Shown here: positions 9,246 through 17,420 of the stretch, one piece after another
How the letters are laid out: every line of letters begins with the position of its first letter
Position numbering within the stretch: position 1 is the stretch's first letter
DNA from: JBCBKL01 sp038521825
Lineage (GTDB): Bacteria; Pseudomonadota; Alphaproteobacteria; Rhodobacterales; Rhodobacteraceae
Assembly: GCA_038521825.1 (NCBI GenBank)
Contig: JBCBKL010000019.1
Coordinates: 26,583-90,582, forward strand
Length of the DNA stretch: 64,000 nucleotides
Direction of reading: 5' to 3'
Program-made: the position numbers and the translations under genes
The notes under the pieces: model-generated
The model's database searches: none
What the model saw: only the letters and a program-made list of their open reading frames with translations
Told to the model about the DNA's origin: nothing

Positions 9246-10235
9246 CTAAGTCGAGGCAGGGTAAAGCCGCAGCTTGTCATCGATGTTGAGGTGTTGCGCC
9301 CGGTCCATTTCAAACCGCGCCATACGCGCGCGCGATCCTCCGGGACCGGCGACATACCCCATCATTTGCCCCACCGCATCGATCACCAATCCTGTAAGCA
9401 ACGCAAAACCATGCGTCTTTTCATTGATGTCGGGGAGTTGGCGAAAGACCACCTTGCGCATTCGGACGTAGCGCAGCAGCGGAATGGCCGGGCCGAGCAC
9501 GAAATAGAGCACGCGCCGCAGCGGCCCCCATCCTTCGTCCCGCGCGCGGTTTGATCCGTAAAGGCGACCGACATCCGACCGCAGGCGTGATGTCGATGAC
9601 CAGCTAGACGGATTGATGTGGCGAATTCGACCGGCAGGCTGGAAATAGAGTTTCGCGCCTTGTTGCTTGAGGTGTTTGACCACATCCCCTTCGCGGTTGC
9701 AGCCCTCTACCACTTGTTCCGGTGTGAGGGCCTGCAAGGCTGACAAACGGAACGATCCGTTGTGATGGCTGATCCAGTCTGTTGGTCCTTCCGGGTTGGC
9801 TTCGGCCCAATGGGCGTAGGACAGCATGAAATTGGCCCAACTCAGTTGGGTCGCGGGGTTTGCGTTGATCATACCCGATCCGACACCGTCCGCCCCCGTT
9901 TCTTCAAAGGTTTTGATCATGGTCTCGGCCCATTCCGGGTCGGGAAAGGCGTGATCCTCGATCATTGCGATGTAGGGGGCGTTGGCTTGCAGCGACATCC
10001 GGGCGGAGCATTTTTCGACCGTATCGATCTCGCGGTCGTCGAAGATACGGTAGGATCCGACCGCTTCCAGCAAAGGCCTGACCGATGTCACATCGGTTCC
10101 CGGCTGTACACAAAAGAAGAGCTCGATCCGGTCCGCAATAGTCTGCGCCGCGATGGCGGTCAAAGCCATGCGCGCGCCCTCTGCCCGGTACCCGGTCGAA
10201 ATGGCAACTGTAATGGCGGGACTGGAAGACGACAT
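9246..10235 (-). CDS. Glycosyltransferase family 2 protein
   Basis: A 329-residue GT-A type enzyme. It starts with a beta strand and nucleotide-binding loop (TVAISTGYRAEGARMALTAI) and has the acidic segment IAMIEDHAFPDPEWAE in the place of the DXD region. A hydrophobic patch near 230-290 may be membrane-associated. It is encoded 16 bp downstream of the Gfo/Idh/MocA gene and is probably cotranscribed with it and the GT4 gene. Donor and acceptor are unknown. Confidence 0.82.
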   Translation of the reverse strand: MSSSSPAITVAISTGYRAEGARMALTAIAAQTIADRIELFFCVQPGTDVTSVRPLLEAVGSYRIFDDREIDTVEKCSARMSLQANAPYIAMIEDHAFPDPEWAETMIKTFEETGADGVGSGMINANPATQLSWANFMLSYAHWAEANPEGPTDWISHHNGSFRLSALQALTPEQVVEGCNREGDVVKHLKQQGAKLYFQPAGRIRHINPSSWSSTSRLRSDVGRLYGSNRARDEGWGPLRRVLYFVLGPAIPLLRYVRMRKVVFRQLPDINEKTHGFALLTGLVIDAVGQMMGYVAGPGGSRARMARFEMDRAQHLNIDDKLRLYPAST

Positions 10236-10251
10236 TAATCTAAACCCCTTG

Positions 10252-11271
10252 TTAATGCATTTGCTGATGCGACATGTCCGAGGCCTTCAGCGCGAGTGCC
10301 AAGGCACGGCGTCCCACATCCAACGGTACTTCGCTGACCGCTTCGCCATTGGCGGAACTGGCCGCGCGGACAAAACTCCGTAGTGCGGCGTTAAAGGAGG
10401 GATCCGGCTTGTAGCGGATATCAAGCGCGTCCCTGGCCATTCCCAGCCTTTGCTTGAGGCGGTCTGGTGCGCTCAGCCTGTGTGCGGGCTGCGAGAACGT
10501 CGGGTCCGCATTGCCATAGAGGTCGATCTCAAGATGCCCATCCGTACACAGCAGCTCGACCTTGTGCGCGTTTTGGCCGGTAAGCTGGCCCACCGTGATG
10601 CTGACTGTTTGCCCGGACTTAAGCATTGCACTGATCGTGGCAAGGCTGCCTTCGTTCGTGACCTTGGATTGCGCCATGATGGTATCGGGATCGAACTCGG
10701 CATCCGCCAAATAGCTAACGATGTCGAAGTGGTGGATTGCCAGATCGGTGATAGCATCGCCGCCAGCACCCGGCGCGCTTTTCCAGCCGGGCAGGTCTCG
10801 CTTTTCAGAGGTAAAGAGCGTCCGCACTGCCAACAGGTCTCCCAGGTCGCCACGGGCCAGGGCCTTGTGCGCCATCTGGTATTTCGGATGCAGGCGGAAG
10901 TTATGCCCGACCATCGCGATCTGGCTGGCCTCGCGTGCGGCTTCGACCATGCGGGTTGCGTCCTCAAGACTGAGGGCGAGCGGCTTTTCGACGTAAACAT
11001 GCAGACCGGCATCCAGCGCGGCGATTGTGGCGCTTGCGTGTTCCGACGGCGGGGTACAGATCACCAGCGCATCGACCTCGCCCAGTTCTATCGCACGCTC
11101 CACCGTCTGGTAGAGCGTCGCGCCGGGATGGAACCGGGCCATCGCTTTGCGCGCGTTCGGGTCCGGATCGACGATCGCCGTGACCCGTGCCCCCGAGATC
11201 TTCGATAGAATTGGGCCATGATGAAATCGCGCCACCCGGCCACACCCAACCAGTCCAATTCGTAATGTCAC
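10252..11271 (-). CDS. Gfo/Idh/MocA family NAD(P)-dependent oxidoreductase
   Basis: A 339-residue sugar dehydrogenase or reductase. The N-terminal Rossmann fold has GLVGCGRVARFHHG at about 7-20. The family signature EKPLALS (about 95) carries the catalytic Lys, and the C-terminal alpha/beta domain has the HHFDIVSYL segment. Members often modify nucleotide sugars for envelope polysaccharides, which matches the flanking glycosyltransferases; the sugar is unknown. It lies between a GT4 and a GT2 gene on the same strand with gaps of 16-17 bp. Confidence 0.88.
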   Translation of the reverse strand: MTLRIGLVGCGRVARFHHGPILSKISGARVTAIVDPDPNARKAMARFHPGATLYQTVERAIELGEVDALVICTPPSEHASATIAALDAGLHVYVEKPLALSLEDATRMVEAAREASQIAMVGHNFRLHPKYQMAHKALARGDLGDLLAVRTLFTSEKRDLPGWKSAPGAGGDAITDLAIHHFDIVSYLADAEFDPDTIMAQSKVTNEGSLATISAMLKSGQTVSITVGQLTGQNAHKVELLCTDGHLEIDLYGNADPTFSQPAHRLSAPDRLKQRLGMARDALDIRYKPDPSFNAALRSFVRAASSANGEAVSEVPLDVGRRALALALKASDMSHQQMH

Positions 11272-11288
11272 GTCTCAAAACCTCTTTG

Positions 11289-12500
11289 TCACTCGATGTC
11301 GGCAGGTCGGTCTCGCTTGGCTGCGCATCTCCGCCGCGCGGTTTCGTAAAGCTCTAGCAGGCGCTCGGTGTGCCGGTCCCGGCTAAATTCGCCTTCGGCG
11401 CGTTCCCGCCCCTTGTGGCCCATGCGAATGCACATCTCTTTGTCTGTGAGCAGCCTGTACAGGCATGTGCTCCAATCTTGAGCATCCCCGGGCTGCGCGA
11501 TCAGCCCCGTCTCACCATGTACGACCACGTCAGAGATTGCGCCTGTGTTCGATCCCAAAACGGCCGTTCCGCGCATCATCGCCTCAAGCGTGACATTGCC
11601 AAAGGGTTCATGCCAGACGGAAGGGACGGCCTGAACCCATGCAGCCGCCAGTGCCTTGTCCATTTCGTCAATCGTGAGGTGGCCCAGAAAATGGATGTAC
11701 TGCGCGTGGTCTGCGGCGCGGTCTCGAAGCGCGCTTTCGTCGGGGCCAGTGCCCGCAATCAAAAGTTGCGCATCGGGGACTTCGGCGAGGATTGCGGTGA
11801 AGGCATCGATCAGAACGTCGACGCCTTTCTCGCGGGAAAGCCGACCGGCATAGGCCACAGTGGGGTGGGGGGACGGTGAAGCGATGGCCATCCTTGTGTC
11901 GGCTGGATTGTTCAAGACCTCGACATTGGGCCAGCCGGCCGCCTCAAAGCGGTCGGCGGCGCGACGACTGAGTACGGTGGTCACGTCGAGAACATCGCGC
12001 CATCGCTCGAGCAACCAGCCCTGAAGCTGCGCCATGCGGTAGGTTCGGGGTGACACGCATCCGGTCTCGCGGCAGATCGAACCGGCCAGATGAGCGCAAT
12101 TTTTTCCGTCCGGCAGCAGTTTGAGACCATTCGGGCAGATTTCCTTGTAGGTGGGGGCCTGATGCAGCACCGGAATGTCCTTGAGCAACGGCAGGATCAA
12201 TGGCGAGAGTTGCCACAGAAACGAGCGGATGTGGATCATGTCTGGAGGATGCGCCGCCAGTTCCCGCCGCAGTGCATGCCACGCAAGGGGATTGGCGCTT
12301 TGCAATGCTACCTGAGCCAGATCGGACCTGCCATGGCACGTCCGGTCAGCGAGCAGGGGGTATCCCTGTATCATCTCGGCAGACGAGGAAAACAGACGTG
12401 TCTGGTGGCCGCGATCGCGCAGCGCATCCTGAATGGCCAGCATCTGTAACTCAGCGCCGCCATAGGCACGGCCATGGTCATTGATCAACAGAACTCGCAT
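11289..12500 (-). CDS. Glycosyltransferase family 4 protein
   Basis: About 403 residues. It begins MRVLLINDHGRAYGGAELQM, the GGAE loop being typical of GT4. The C-terminal half has YAGRLSREKGVDVLIDAF and EPFGNVTLEAMMRGTAVLGS, the GPGTF/E-x7-E region that binds the nucleotide-sugar donor. I chose the ATG at 12500, preceded by a GGAAAG ribosome site, over an ATG 60 bp further upstream that adds a non-homologous leader. It is the first gene of a three-gene minus-strand unit with the dehydrogenase and the GT2 gene. Confidence 0.88.
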   Translation of the reverse strand: MRVLLINDHGRAYGGAELQMLAIQDALRDRGHQTRLFSSSAEMIQGYPLLADRTCHGRSDLAQVALQSANPLAWHALRRELAAHPPDMIHIRSFLWQLSPLILPLLKDIPVLHQAPTYKEICPNGLKLLPDGKNCAHLAGSICRETGCVSPRTYRMAQLQGWLLERWRDVLDVTTVLSRRAADRFEAAGWPNVEVLNNPADTRMAIASPSPHPTVAYAGRLSREKGVDVLIDAFTAILAEVPDAQLLIAGTGPDESALRDRAADHAQYIHFLGHLTIDEMDKALAAAWVQAVPSVWHEPFGNVTLEAMMRGTAVLGSNTGAISDVVVHGETGLIAQPGDAQDWSTCLYRLLTDKEMCIRMGHKGRERAEGEFSRDRHTERLLELYETARRRCAAKRDRPADIE

Positions 12501-12781
12501 CGCTTTCCACCATACCAGATGACCATCCGCAGGGTCGTGGGTACACAACCCTTGACACAATGCGATGATTTAGCGCGATCGGGTATGCAAATTGAGCAGT
12601 TTTTCAGCGGGCCTTGCCTCAACGGCAAAAATTGGATCAGGTATCCGCAGAGATCGGCCTATTCGGCAAATCATGTCCGGTTGCGATAGATAAGTTAAAC
12701 AACAGGCTATATTTAGCAGGAGAATTCTTGGCTTGGCTGTGAGCGGCGATTTGAATGCGATGGTTAAAAAAGGGATAAGGT

Positions 12782-14242
12782 GTGTCTGATCGTGTTGTTG
12801 TCATTGGTGGTGGGCCTGCGGGTCTCACTGCGGCCTATGAACTTTTTAAGGTGGCACCTGACCACAAGGTGGTCGTCTTCGAAGCCAGTGACCTGGTTGG
12901 TGGCATCGCGCGCACCGAAAGCCACAAGGGATATCGGTTCGACATCGGTGGCCACCGCTTCTTCACTAAAGTCCGCGAAGTCGAGGCGATGTGGCACGAG
13001 GTGCTGGGCGACGATTTCATCACTGTCCCGCGCAAGAGCCGGATCTACTACCGCGGCAAGTTCTTCGACTATCCCCTGCGTCTGCTAGATACCCTCGCCA
13101 AGATCGGAGTCTATGAGGCTTTCCGCATCTCGGCCAGTTATCTCAAATGGCAGGTCAGGCCGCACCGCAATGAGGACAACTTTGAAGAATGGGTTATCAA
13201 CCGGTTCGGCGGTCGGCTCTACATGCACTTTTTCCGCAGCTATACCGAAAAGGTGTGGGGTATCTCGCCCAAGAACATCCGGGCAGACTGGGCGGCGCAG
13301 CGGATCAAGAACCTAACCCTCACCAAGGCCGTGTGGAACGCGATTTCGGGGGCTAACGACACCGCATCCCTGATCGAAGAGTTCCAGTATCCGCGCCTTG
13401 GTCCTGGCATGATGTGGGAAAAGACCGCTGCGCTGATCGAAGATAAGGGCGGCGAAGTCCGGATGCGATCTGCTGTCGTAAAAGTACACCGACAGGACAA
13501 TCGGGTCACGGCAGTTGACGTGAAACGCTGGGACGAAGACGGTAACGATCTAGGCGAAATTACCGAAACTGGTGATCAGTTCATCAATTCGATGGCCCTG
13601 CAGGACTTGATCCTCGCCATGGATCCACCGCCGCCGTCTCATGTTGTCGAAGCGGCCAAGGCTCTGAACTATCGTGATTTTCTGATCGTGACGCTTGTGC
13701 TCGACCAAGCTGACCCGTTCCCCGACAACTGGGTCTATGTCCATAGCCCCGACGTGAAGGTCGGCCGGATCCAGAACTTTAGGGCATGGTCGTCAGAACT
13801 GTTGCCCAACCCCGATACTGCATCGGTCGGGATGGAGTATTTCTGCCAAGAGAACGATGGTCTTTGGGCGATGTCAGACGAAGATCTGATCGCGCTCGCC
13901 TCGAGGGAATTGGACGAGATCCATCTCGCGGATAAGGACAGTACAATCGGCGGCTTCGTGATCCGGCAGCGCAAGGCCTACCCGATCTATGATCCGCAGA
14001 GCAAAGACGCGCTAGACACCGTGGCGGAATGGCTGAAGGGTCTCGAAAACTTCCAGACCGTTGGGCGGAACGGTCTACACCGCTACAACAACCAGGACCA
14101 CTCTATGCTGACGGCGATGTTCGCCGCTCGCAATGTCGCCGGGGCCAATGAGGATATCTGGTCGGTCAACGTCGAACGGTCGTATCACGAGGAAATGGAA
14201 GTCGACGAAGACGAGGATTCAAAACGGTACGCAGCCGAATAG
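12782..14242 (+). CDS. NAD(P)/FAD-dependent oxidoreductase (amine-oxidase / UDP-galactopyranose mutase-like fold)
   Basis: A 486-residue flavoprotein. It opens with the dinucleotide-binding motif VVVIGGGPAGLTAAYEL followed by the E-A-S segment that contacts ribose, and the GGHRFFTK segment is typical of the protoporphyrinogen-oxidase-like and mutase-like flavoproteins found in polysaccharide loci. The GTG start has a good ribosome site, AGGGATAAGG. The substrate is not defined; a role in modifying a lipid-linked or nucleotide sugar is inferred from position. It is a single plus-strand gene between two minus-strand glycosyltransferase units. Confidence 0.85.
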   Translation: MSDRVVVIGGGPAGLTAAYELFKVAPDHKVVVFEASDLVGGIARTESHKGYRFDIGGHRFFTKVREVEAMWHEVLGDDFITVPRKSRIYYRGKFFDYPLRLLDTLAKIGVYEAFRISASYLKWQVRPHRNEDNFEEWVINRFGGRLYMHFFRSYTEKVWGISPKNIRADWAAQRIKNLTLTKAVWNAISGANDTASLIEEFQYPRLGPGMMWEKTAALIEDKGGEVRMRSAVVKVHRQDNRVTAVDVKRWDEDGNDLGEITETGDQFINSMALQDLILAMDPPPPSHVVEAAKALNYRDFLIVTLVLDQADPFPDNWVYVHSPDVKVGRIQNFRAWSSELLPNPDTASVGMEYFCQENDGLWAMSDEDLIALASRELDEIHLADKDSTIGGFVIRQRKAYPIYDPQSKDALDTVAEWLKGLENFQTVGRNGLHRYNNQDHSMLTAMFAARNVAGANEDIWSVNVERSYHEEMEVDEDEDSKRYAAE

Positions 14243-14253
14243 AGTAGGGGGCG

Positions 14254-15246
14254 TCAGACCAGCCTCATCTTGACCAATGCGTATCCGGTGCCGGCGCAGA
14301 GGTAATGTAGCCAAAGAACGCCAAGCGCCTTTGCCGCCTGCCGGACCCCGTCAAGCCGCGTTACGAAGGCCAGGAATTCCCGATTGAAGTAGACAAGAGC
14401 CGCTATGGTGATCCCGCAGGCGATTGCTGCGCTCAGGCCGATGACCCACGCGAGGGCGGCGAAGATCATGCTGAGACCGACCAGTATTACCGAGGCCTTG
14501 CTGTCTAGCGATACGTTCAGGCTTTCAGGGATCCGCTGGCCTGCTGGCGACGACATCAGCTGGGTCCATGGAACTGCGCGATGCCACAGATCGGTTTGCA
14601 CCATGCCCGGAAGACTCCAGTACTTCTGATGTGATCCTTGCAGGGCAGGGTCGAGTTCGATGCGGTGACCTGCCAGATGCAGCCGCATCCCAAACTCGAT
14701 ATCCTCCATCATGGCCACACTTGCATCAAAGCCGCCGACCTCATCAAAGACATCACGGCGCACTGCACCAAGACCCGTCCAGAACGTCGTTGCCGCGCCA
14801 CCGTTCTTTTGATGCACGTAATGATGCAACAGATTGCGTACGCGACTGATTGGCTCCGATCGTGTGGGTTTGTCGTCGTAAGACCCGAAAATCGCCGACG
14901 GTGCGTCAGGCTGAGTGAAGCGATCCAGAATGCGCTCGCAGACGTCCGGATGAACGATCACGTCAGCGTCCACGAACAGAAGGATATCGGCGTCGACGGC
15001 TCGGGCAGCCGCATTGCGCGCCCCTGCAGCACCGAGGTTGGTGGACAGGACAATAGGCTCGATCCCGTATTCGCGGACAATCTCGATCGTCGAGTCGGTG
15101 GAGCCGTCATCGGCGATGCTGATCTGATCTGGACGAAAACCTGCAGCGATTAGTCCGTCGATGCAGCGCCGGATGTACCCGGCGGCATTATACGCAGGCA
15201 CAACAGCTGCAACGGACAATGCTTTGATCTCGCTAACATACTTCAT
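14254..15246 (-). CDS. Glycosyltransferase family 2 protein with C-terminal membrane anchor
   Basis: About 330 residues. The GT-A fold is clear from VAAVVPAYNAAGYIRRCIDGL, ADDGSTDST and the LLFVDADVIV segment carrying the DXD motif. Hydrophobic stretches in the last third predict two or three membrane helices. The start at 15246 has a GGTGAGG ribosome site; an ATG 39 bp upstream is less likely. A CtrA-type palindrome lies about 70 bp upstream of the start. The intergenic region beyond it was hit by the insertion sequence. Confidence 0.87.
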   Translation of the reverse strand: MKYVSEIKALSVAAVVPAYNAAGYIRRCIDGLIAAGFRPDQISIADDGSTDSTIEIVREYGIEPIVLSTNLGAAGARNAAARAVDADILLFVDADVIVHPDVCERILDRFTQPDAPSAIFGSYDDKPTRSEPISRVRNLLHHYVHQKNGGAATTFWTGLGAVRRDVFDEVGGFDASVAMMEDIEFGMRLHLAGHRIELDPALQGSHQKYWSLPGMVQTDLWHRAVPWTQLMSSPAGQRIPESLNVSLDSKASVILVGLSMIFAALAWVIGLSAAIACGITIAALVYFNREFLAFVTRLDGVRQAAKALGVLWLHYLCAGTGYALVKMRLV

Positions 15247-15317
15247 CGAAACGACCTCACCACAAAGACGAGTCCCAACATCCAAACACGGTTAATTACC
15301 GAGCACCCACTCAGGAT

Positions 15318-15338
15318 CTGTTAAGTCTTTTTTAACAG
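15318..15338. promoter_or_regulatory. Candidate CtrA binding site (TTAA-N7-TTAA palindrome)
   Basis: A perfect 7-bp inverted repeat, CTGTTAA and TTAACAG, surrounds a T-rich 7-base centre. The core is TTAA-N7-TTAA, the known consensus for the alphaproteobacterial cell-cycle regulator CtrA. It sits about 70 bp upstream of the GT2 start at 15246, a suitable place for control. The rest of 15247-15533 shows no gene. Confidence 0.5.
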
Positions 15339-15527
15339 AATGCGGCCGTCACACAACGTTTTGTCAAAGAATTGCCGCCAAACCGGCAGGCGAATGACAG
15401 AAATGAGTAGGCTTCAGGCAATAATGTGCCCGTTCAACTGGTTACCGGACAATGTTCGGCAACAATCACCCGGAGTTCTCGTTTGTCAGAGCAGCAAAGG
15501 GGATGATGGGGTGGACCACCCGCGAAC

Positions 15528-15533
15528 CACATC
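15528..15533. repeat. Left target-site duplication of the insertion sequence (CACATC)
   Basis: The hexamer CACATC lies immediately outside the left terminal repeat. The same six bases follow the right end at 17381-17386. Joining the two flanks through one copy gives a plausible uninterrupted intergenic sequence. Confidence 0.75.
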
Positions 15534-15558
15534 TGTTGCAACCAAGTTGAAATGTCAC
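15534..15558. repeat. Left terminal inverted repeat of the insertion sequence
   Basis: Twenty-five bases from TGTTGCAACC to AATGTCAC match the reverse complement of 17356-17380 at 18 positions. A second related unit at about 15559-15583 ends in GTGTCAT. Confidence 0.75.
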
Positions 15559-15681
15559 TGGTTGCGCAAAGCAGAAGTGTCATGCGGCGCGACGTTAGCA
15601 AGGCTTAGCGGCCCGGAGACCTCACATATCGCAGGGCTGAAAAGCCTTGCTGGGAATGCAGTCTGGACTTAGCCAAGCATT

Positions 15682-15924
15682 ATGAGCGGCGACAATATCA
15701 ACGATCTGGAAATGGCGATGTACGAGACGCTTGTTCCTGGGCGGCCTGAGATCAAGGTTGCCATGCTCATCGTTCGCGCTTTTGGGACTGATGACCTCCC
15801 TGCCGAGGATAGCATCGAAGCTGCGCTGGAGCGCTTGGCAGAGCGTCAGGACATTGAGACTTTCGGAATGATCAAACGAAGGAGGCACAGCGAAGTAAGG
15901 CGCTTGTTTACCACATCGGCTTAG
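15682..15924 (+). CDS. Small open frame of unknown function inside the insertion sequence
   Basis: An 80-residue frame starting MSGDNINDLEMAMYE and ending in a basic stretch (KRRRHSEVRR). It lies between the left end of the insertion sequence and the 3' end of the transposase and points towards it. The ribosome site is weak (AGGACTTA, 11 bases upstream). I recognise no family. It has a plausible amphipathic, protein-like composition and could be a passenger gene, but the length is short enough to be chance. Confidence 0.35.
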   Translation: MSGDNINDLEMAMYETLVPGRPEIKVAMLIVRAFGTDDLPAEDSIEAALERLAERQDIETFGMIKRRRHSEVRRLFTTSA

Positions 15925-15936
15925 GTGCTAAGTTCT

Positions 15937-17283
15937 TCAGCTCTGAGCAGCTCGCTCCGCCCGTCGCCGTTCATAATACGCTTCCATCTTCGAGGGCCGT
16001 CCTGGTGGTCGGCGGCCGGTTTTCTTGTAGCCGTTCTTTGCGCTAACGGGTTTGACTTTCGGCGGAGACGCGGCTTTCTCCTGCTCTTTCTTGATGTGGG
16101 CCAGCACAGCGCTGAGATGCTTTTTCTCGGTGATCGCAGCATGAGTGACGTGCTGCTGGTGCGGGTCGAAGATACTGCAGGGCTGGGTGACGCCTTTGGC
16201 ACGGACTTGAATGCGCCCGTCCGGCATCTCGTAGACATCGACGTACTTGCCAACCAATCCGCGCGTCAGGTCGTTGACCTCCAACCGGATGCGCTTGCGG
16301 TCATACTTGAGTGTCAAATCCTTGGTGACATAACGTTTGTCCCGAAGGCAGAAGACTTCGGCGAGACGATCTGGCTCGATGTTCAAGGCCCGATGCAAGT
16401 TATTCGGTTTGGCCGGAGCCTTTGCAAACTTGGCGTTGTGCCGCTCCATGAAACCCGCCAGGAACGCATTCCCGTCGTCCATGTTCGAGATGTCTGCGAT
16501 CCGCAGTTCTTTGACCAATCGGTCCTGAAGAGTGCGGTTCGCGCGTTCGACACGGCCTTTGGCTTGCGAAGAATTGGCGCAGATGATCTCGATGTTCAGC
16601 TCGGCCAAGGCACGCCCAAACTGGGTCATACCTGTCATGTGTTCGTTGGGCTTGGGAACCCGGAACACCGTGTGCTTGTCACGGTAGAAGGCGACGGGGC
16701 GTCCATGCTTCAGTAGATAGCTTTCCAGGGCTTCAAAGTAACTAAAGGTGCTTTCGGACTTCACAAACCGCAGCTCCATCAATGTGCTGGTCGCATCGTC
16801 AATGACGACGAGCAGGGTGCAAGGATCGCCCCGATCCTCGAACCACCGATGGTCAGACCCGTCGATTTGAATGAGTTCGCCGAAACACTCGCGGCGCAAG
16901 CGCGGCTGGTGAAATGTCCGGCATTGTTTGCGCGAGAGCCAAATGCCGTCTTCCTGCATCCACTTGCGGACGGTCTCGCGCGAGACTTTGAACCCGTGAT
17001 GTTCGGCCAGCATCTCAGCCGCCAAGGTCGGCCCAAAGTCCGCTTAGCTTTCCTTGATTAGGCTCAGAGCATAGTCACGCTTTGCATGATGAATGCGGTT
17101 GTTTGGCGGCTTACCTCGCGCCTTATGCCTGATCGCAGAAGCGCCATCCTGGCGATACCGCTTCAACAGCCGAAAAATCTGCCGACGAGTCAGGCACAGC
17201 ATGTTCGCTGCATAGCCGACACTCAGCCGTCCATCATCGACCTGCGCCAGCACTTCCACGCGGTTCAACTCGCGCTCGCTCAT
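15937..17283 (-). pseudogene. ISNCY family transposase interrupted by an in-frame TAA
   Basis: Read through the stop, this is a 448-codon DDE transposase. The N-terminal helix-turn-helix (RLSVGYAANMLCLTRRQIFR) is followed by a second DNA-binding part, then the catalytic core with Asp in IQIDGSDHRWFE, Asp in VVIDDATSTLM and Glu in SSQAKGRVERANRT. The C terminus is basic. At 17044-17046 the codon is TAA; both halves lie in the same frame and the following residues ADFGPTLAAE fit the family, where Tyr is expected at the stop (family knowledge from memory). A single base change in a Tyr codon explains it. I found no frameshift. The start at 17283 follows a GGGTGG stretch. Confidence 0.85.
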
Positions 17284-17355
17284 AACCACCCATCCCATGT
17301 CCGCTCACCCTCATCGATTTTTGAGGGCAGAGTGACATTCCTGAATTGCTCATGC

Positions 17356-17380
17356 GTGACATTTTGGCTTTGCGGCTACA
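17356..17380. repeat. Right terminal inverted repeat of the insertion sequence
   Basis: The reverse complement begins TGTAGCCGC and ends AATGTCAC, matching the left end at 18 of 25 positions. A second unit (17332-17355) also starts with GTGACATT on the plus strand. Confidence 0.75.
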
Positions 17381-17386
17381 CACATC
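17381..17386. repeat. Right target-site duplication (CACATC)
   Basis: Identical to the six bases preceding the left end of the insertion sequence at 15528-15533. Confidence 0.75.
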
Positions 17387-17392
17387 AAAAGA

Positions 17393-17419
17393 CCATAATC
17401 AGAATTATGTAAATTATGG
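17393..17419 (-). terminator. Possible terminator of the pst-phoB operon
   Basis: AT-rich inverted repeats (CATAAT/ATTATG) directly after the phoB stop are followed on the minus strand by GTCTTTT. The stem is short and AT-rich, so this is only a likely terminator. The insertion sequence landed 7 bp beyond it. Confidence 0.4.
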
Positions 17420-17420
17420 G

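Larger units (their letters stand above)
15534..17380 (-). mobile_element. ISNCY-type insertion sequence, 1847 bp, with inactivated transposase
   Basis: Both ends start TGT and match over 25 bp (18 of 25 identical), each closing on TGTCAC. A second unit ending in TGTCAC or TGTCAT follows 24-25 bp further in at each end, as expected for paired transposase-binding sites. CACATC is duplicated on both flanks. The element contains one long minus-strand transposase frame with a single stop codon and one short plus-strand frame. It sits between the phoB terminator and the upstream region of a GT2 gene and so disrupts no recognisable gene. Confidence 0.85.

Noticed and set aside
15340..15672. Open frame of 110 codons before and within the insertion sequence
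   Set aside because: It runs across the left end of the element and the target duplication, so it is created by the insertion; it has no ribosome site or protein-like composition.
17025..17300. Two-gene transposase (orfA/orfB) with programmed frameshift
   Set aside because: Both parts are in the same frame and are separated by one TAA codon; there is no slippery site and the family normally has one gene.
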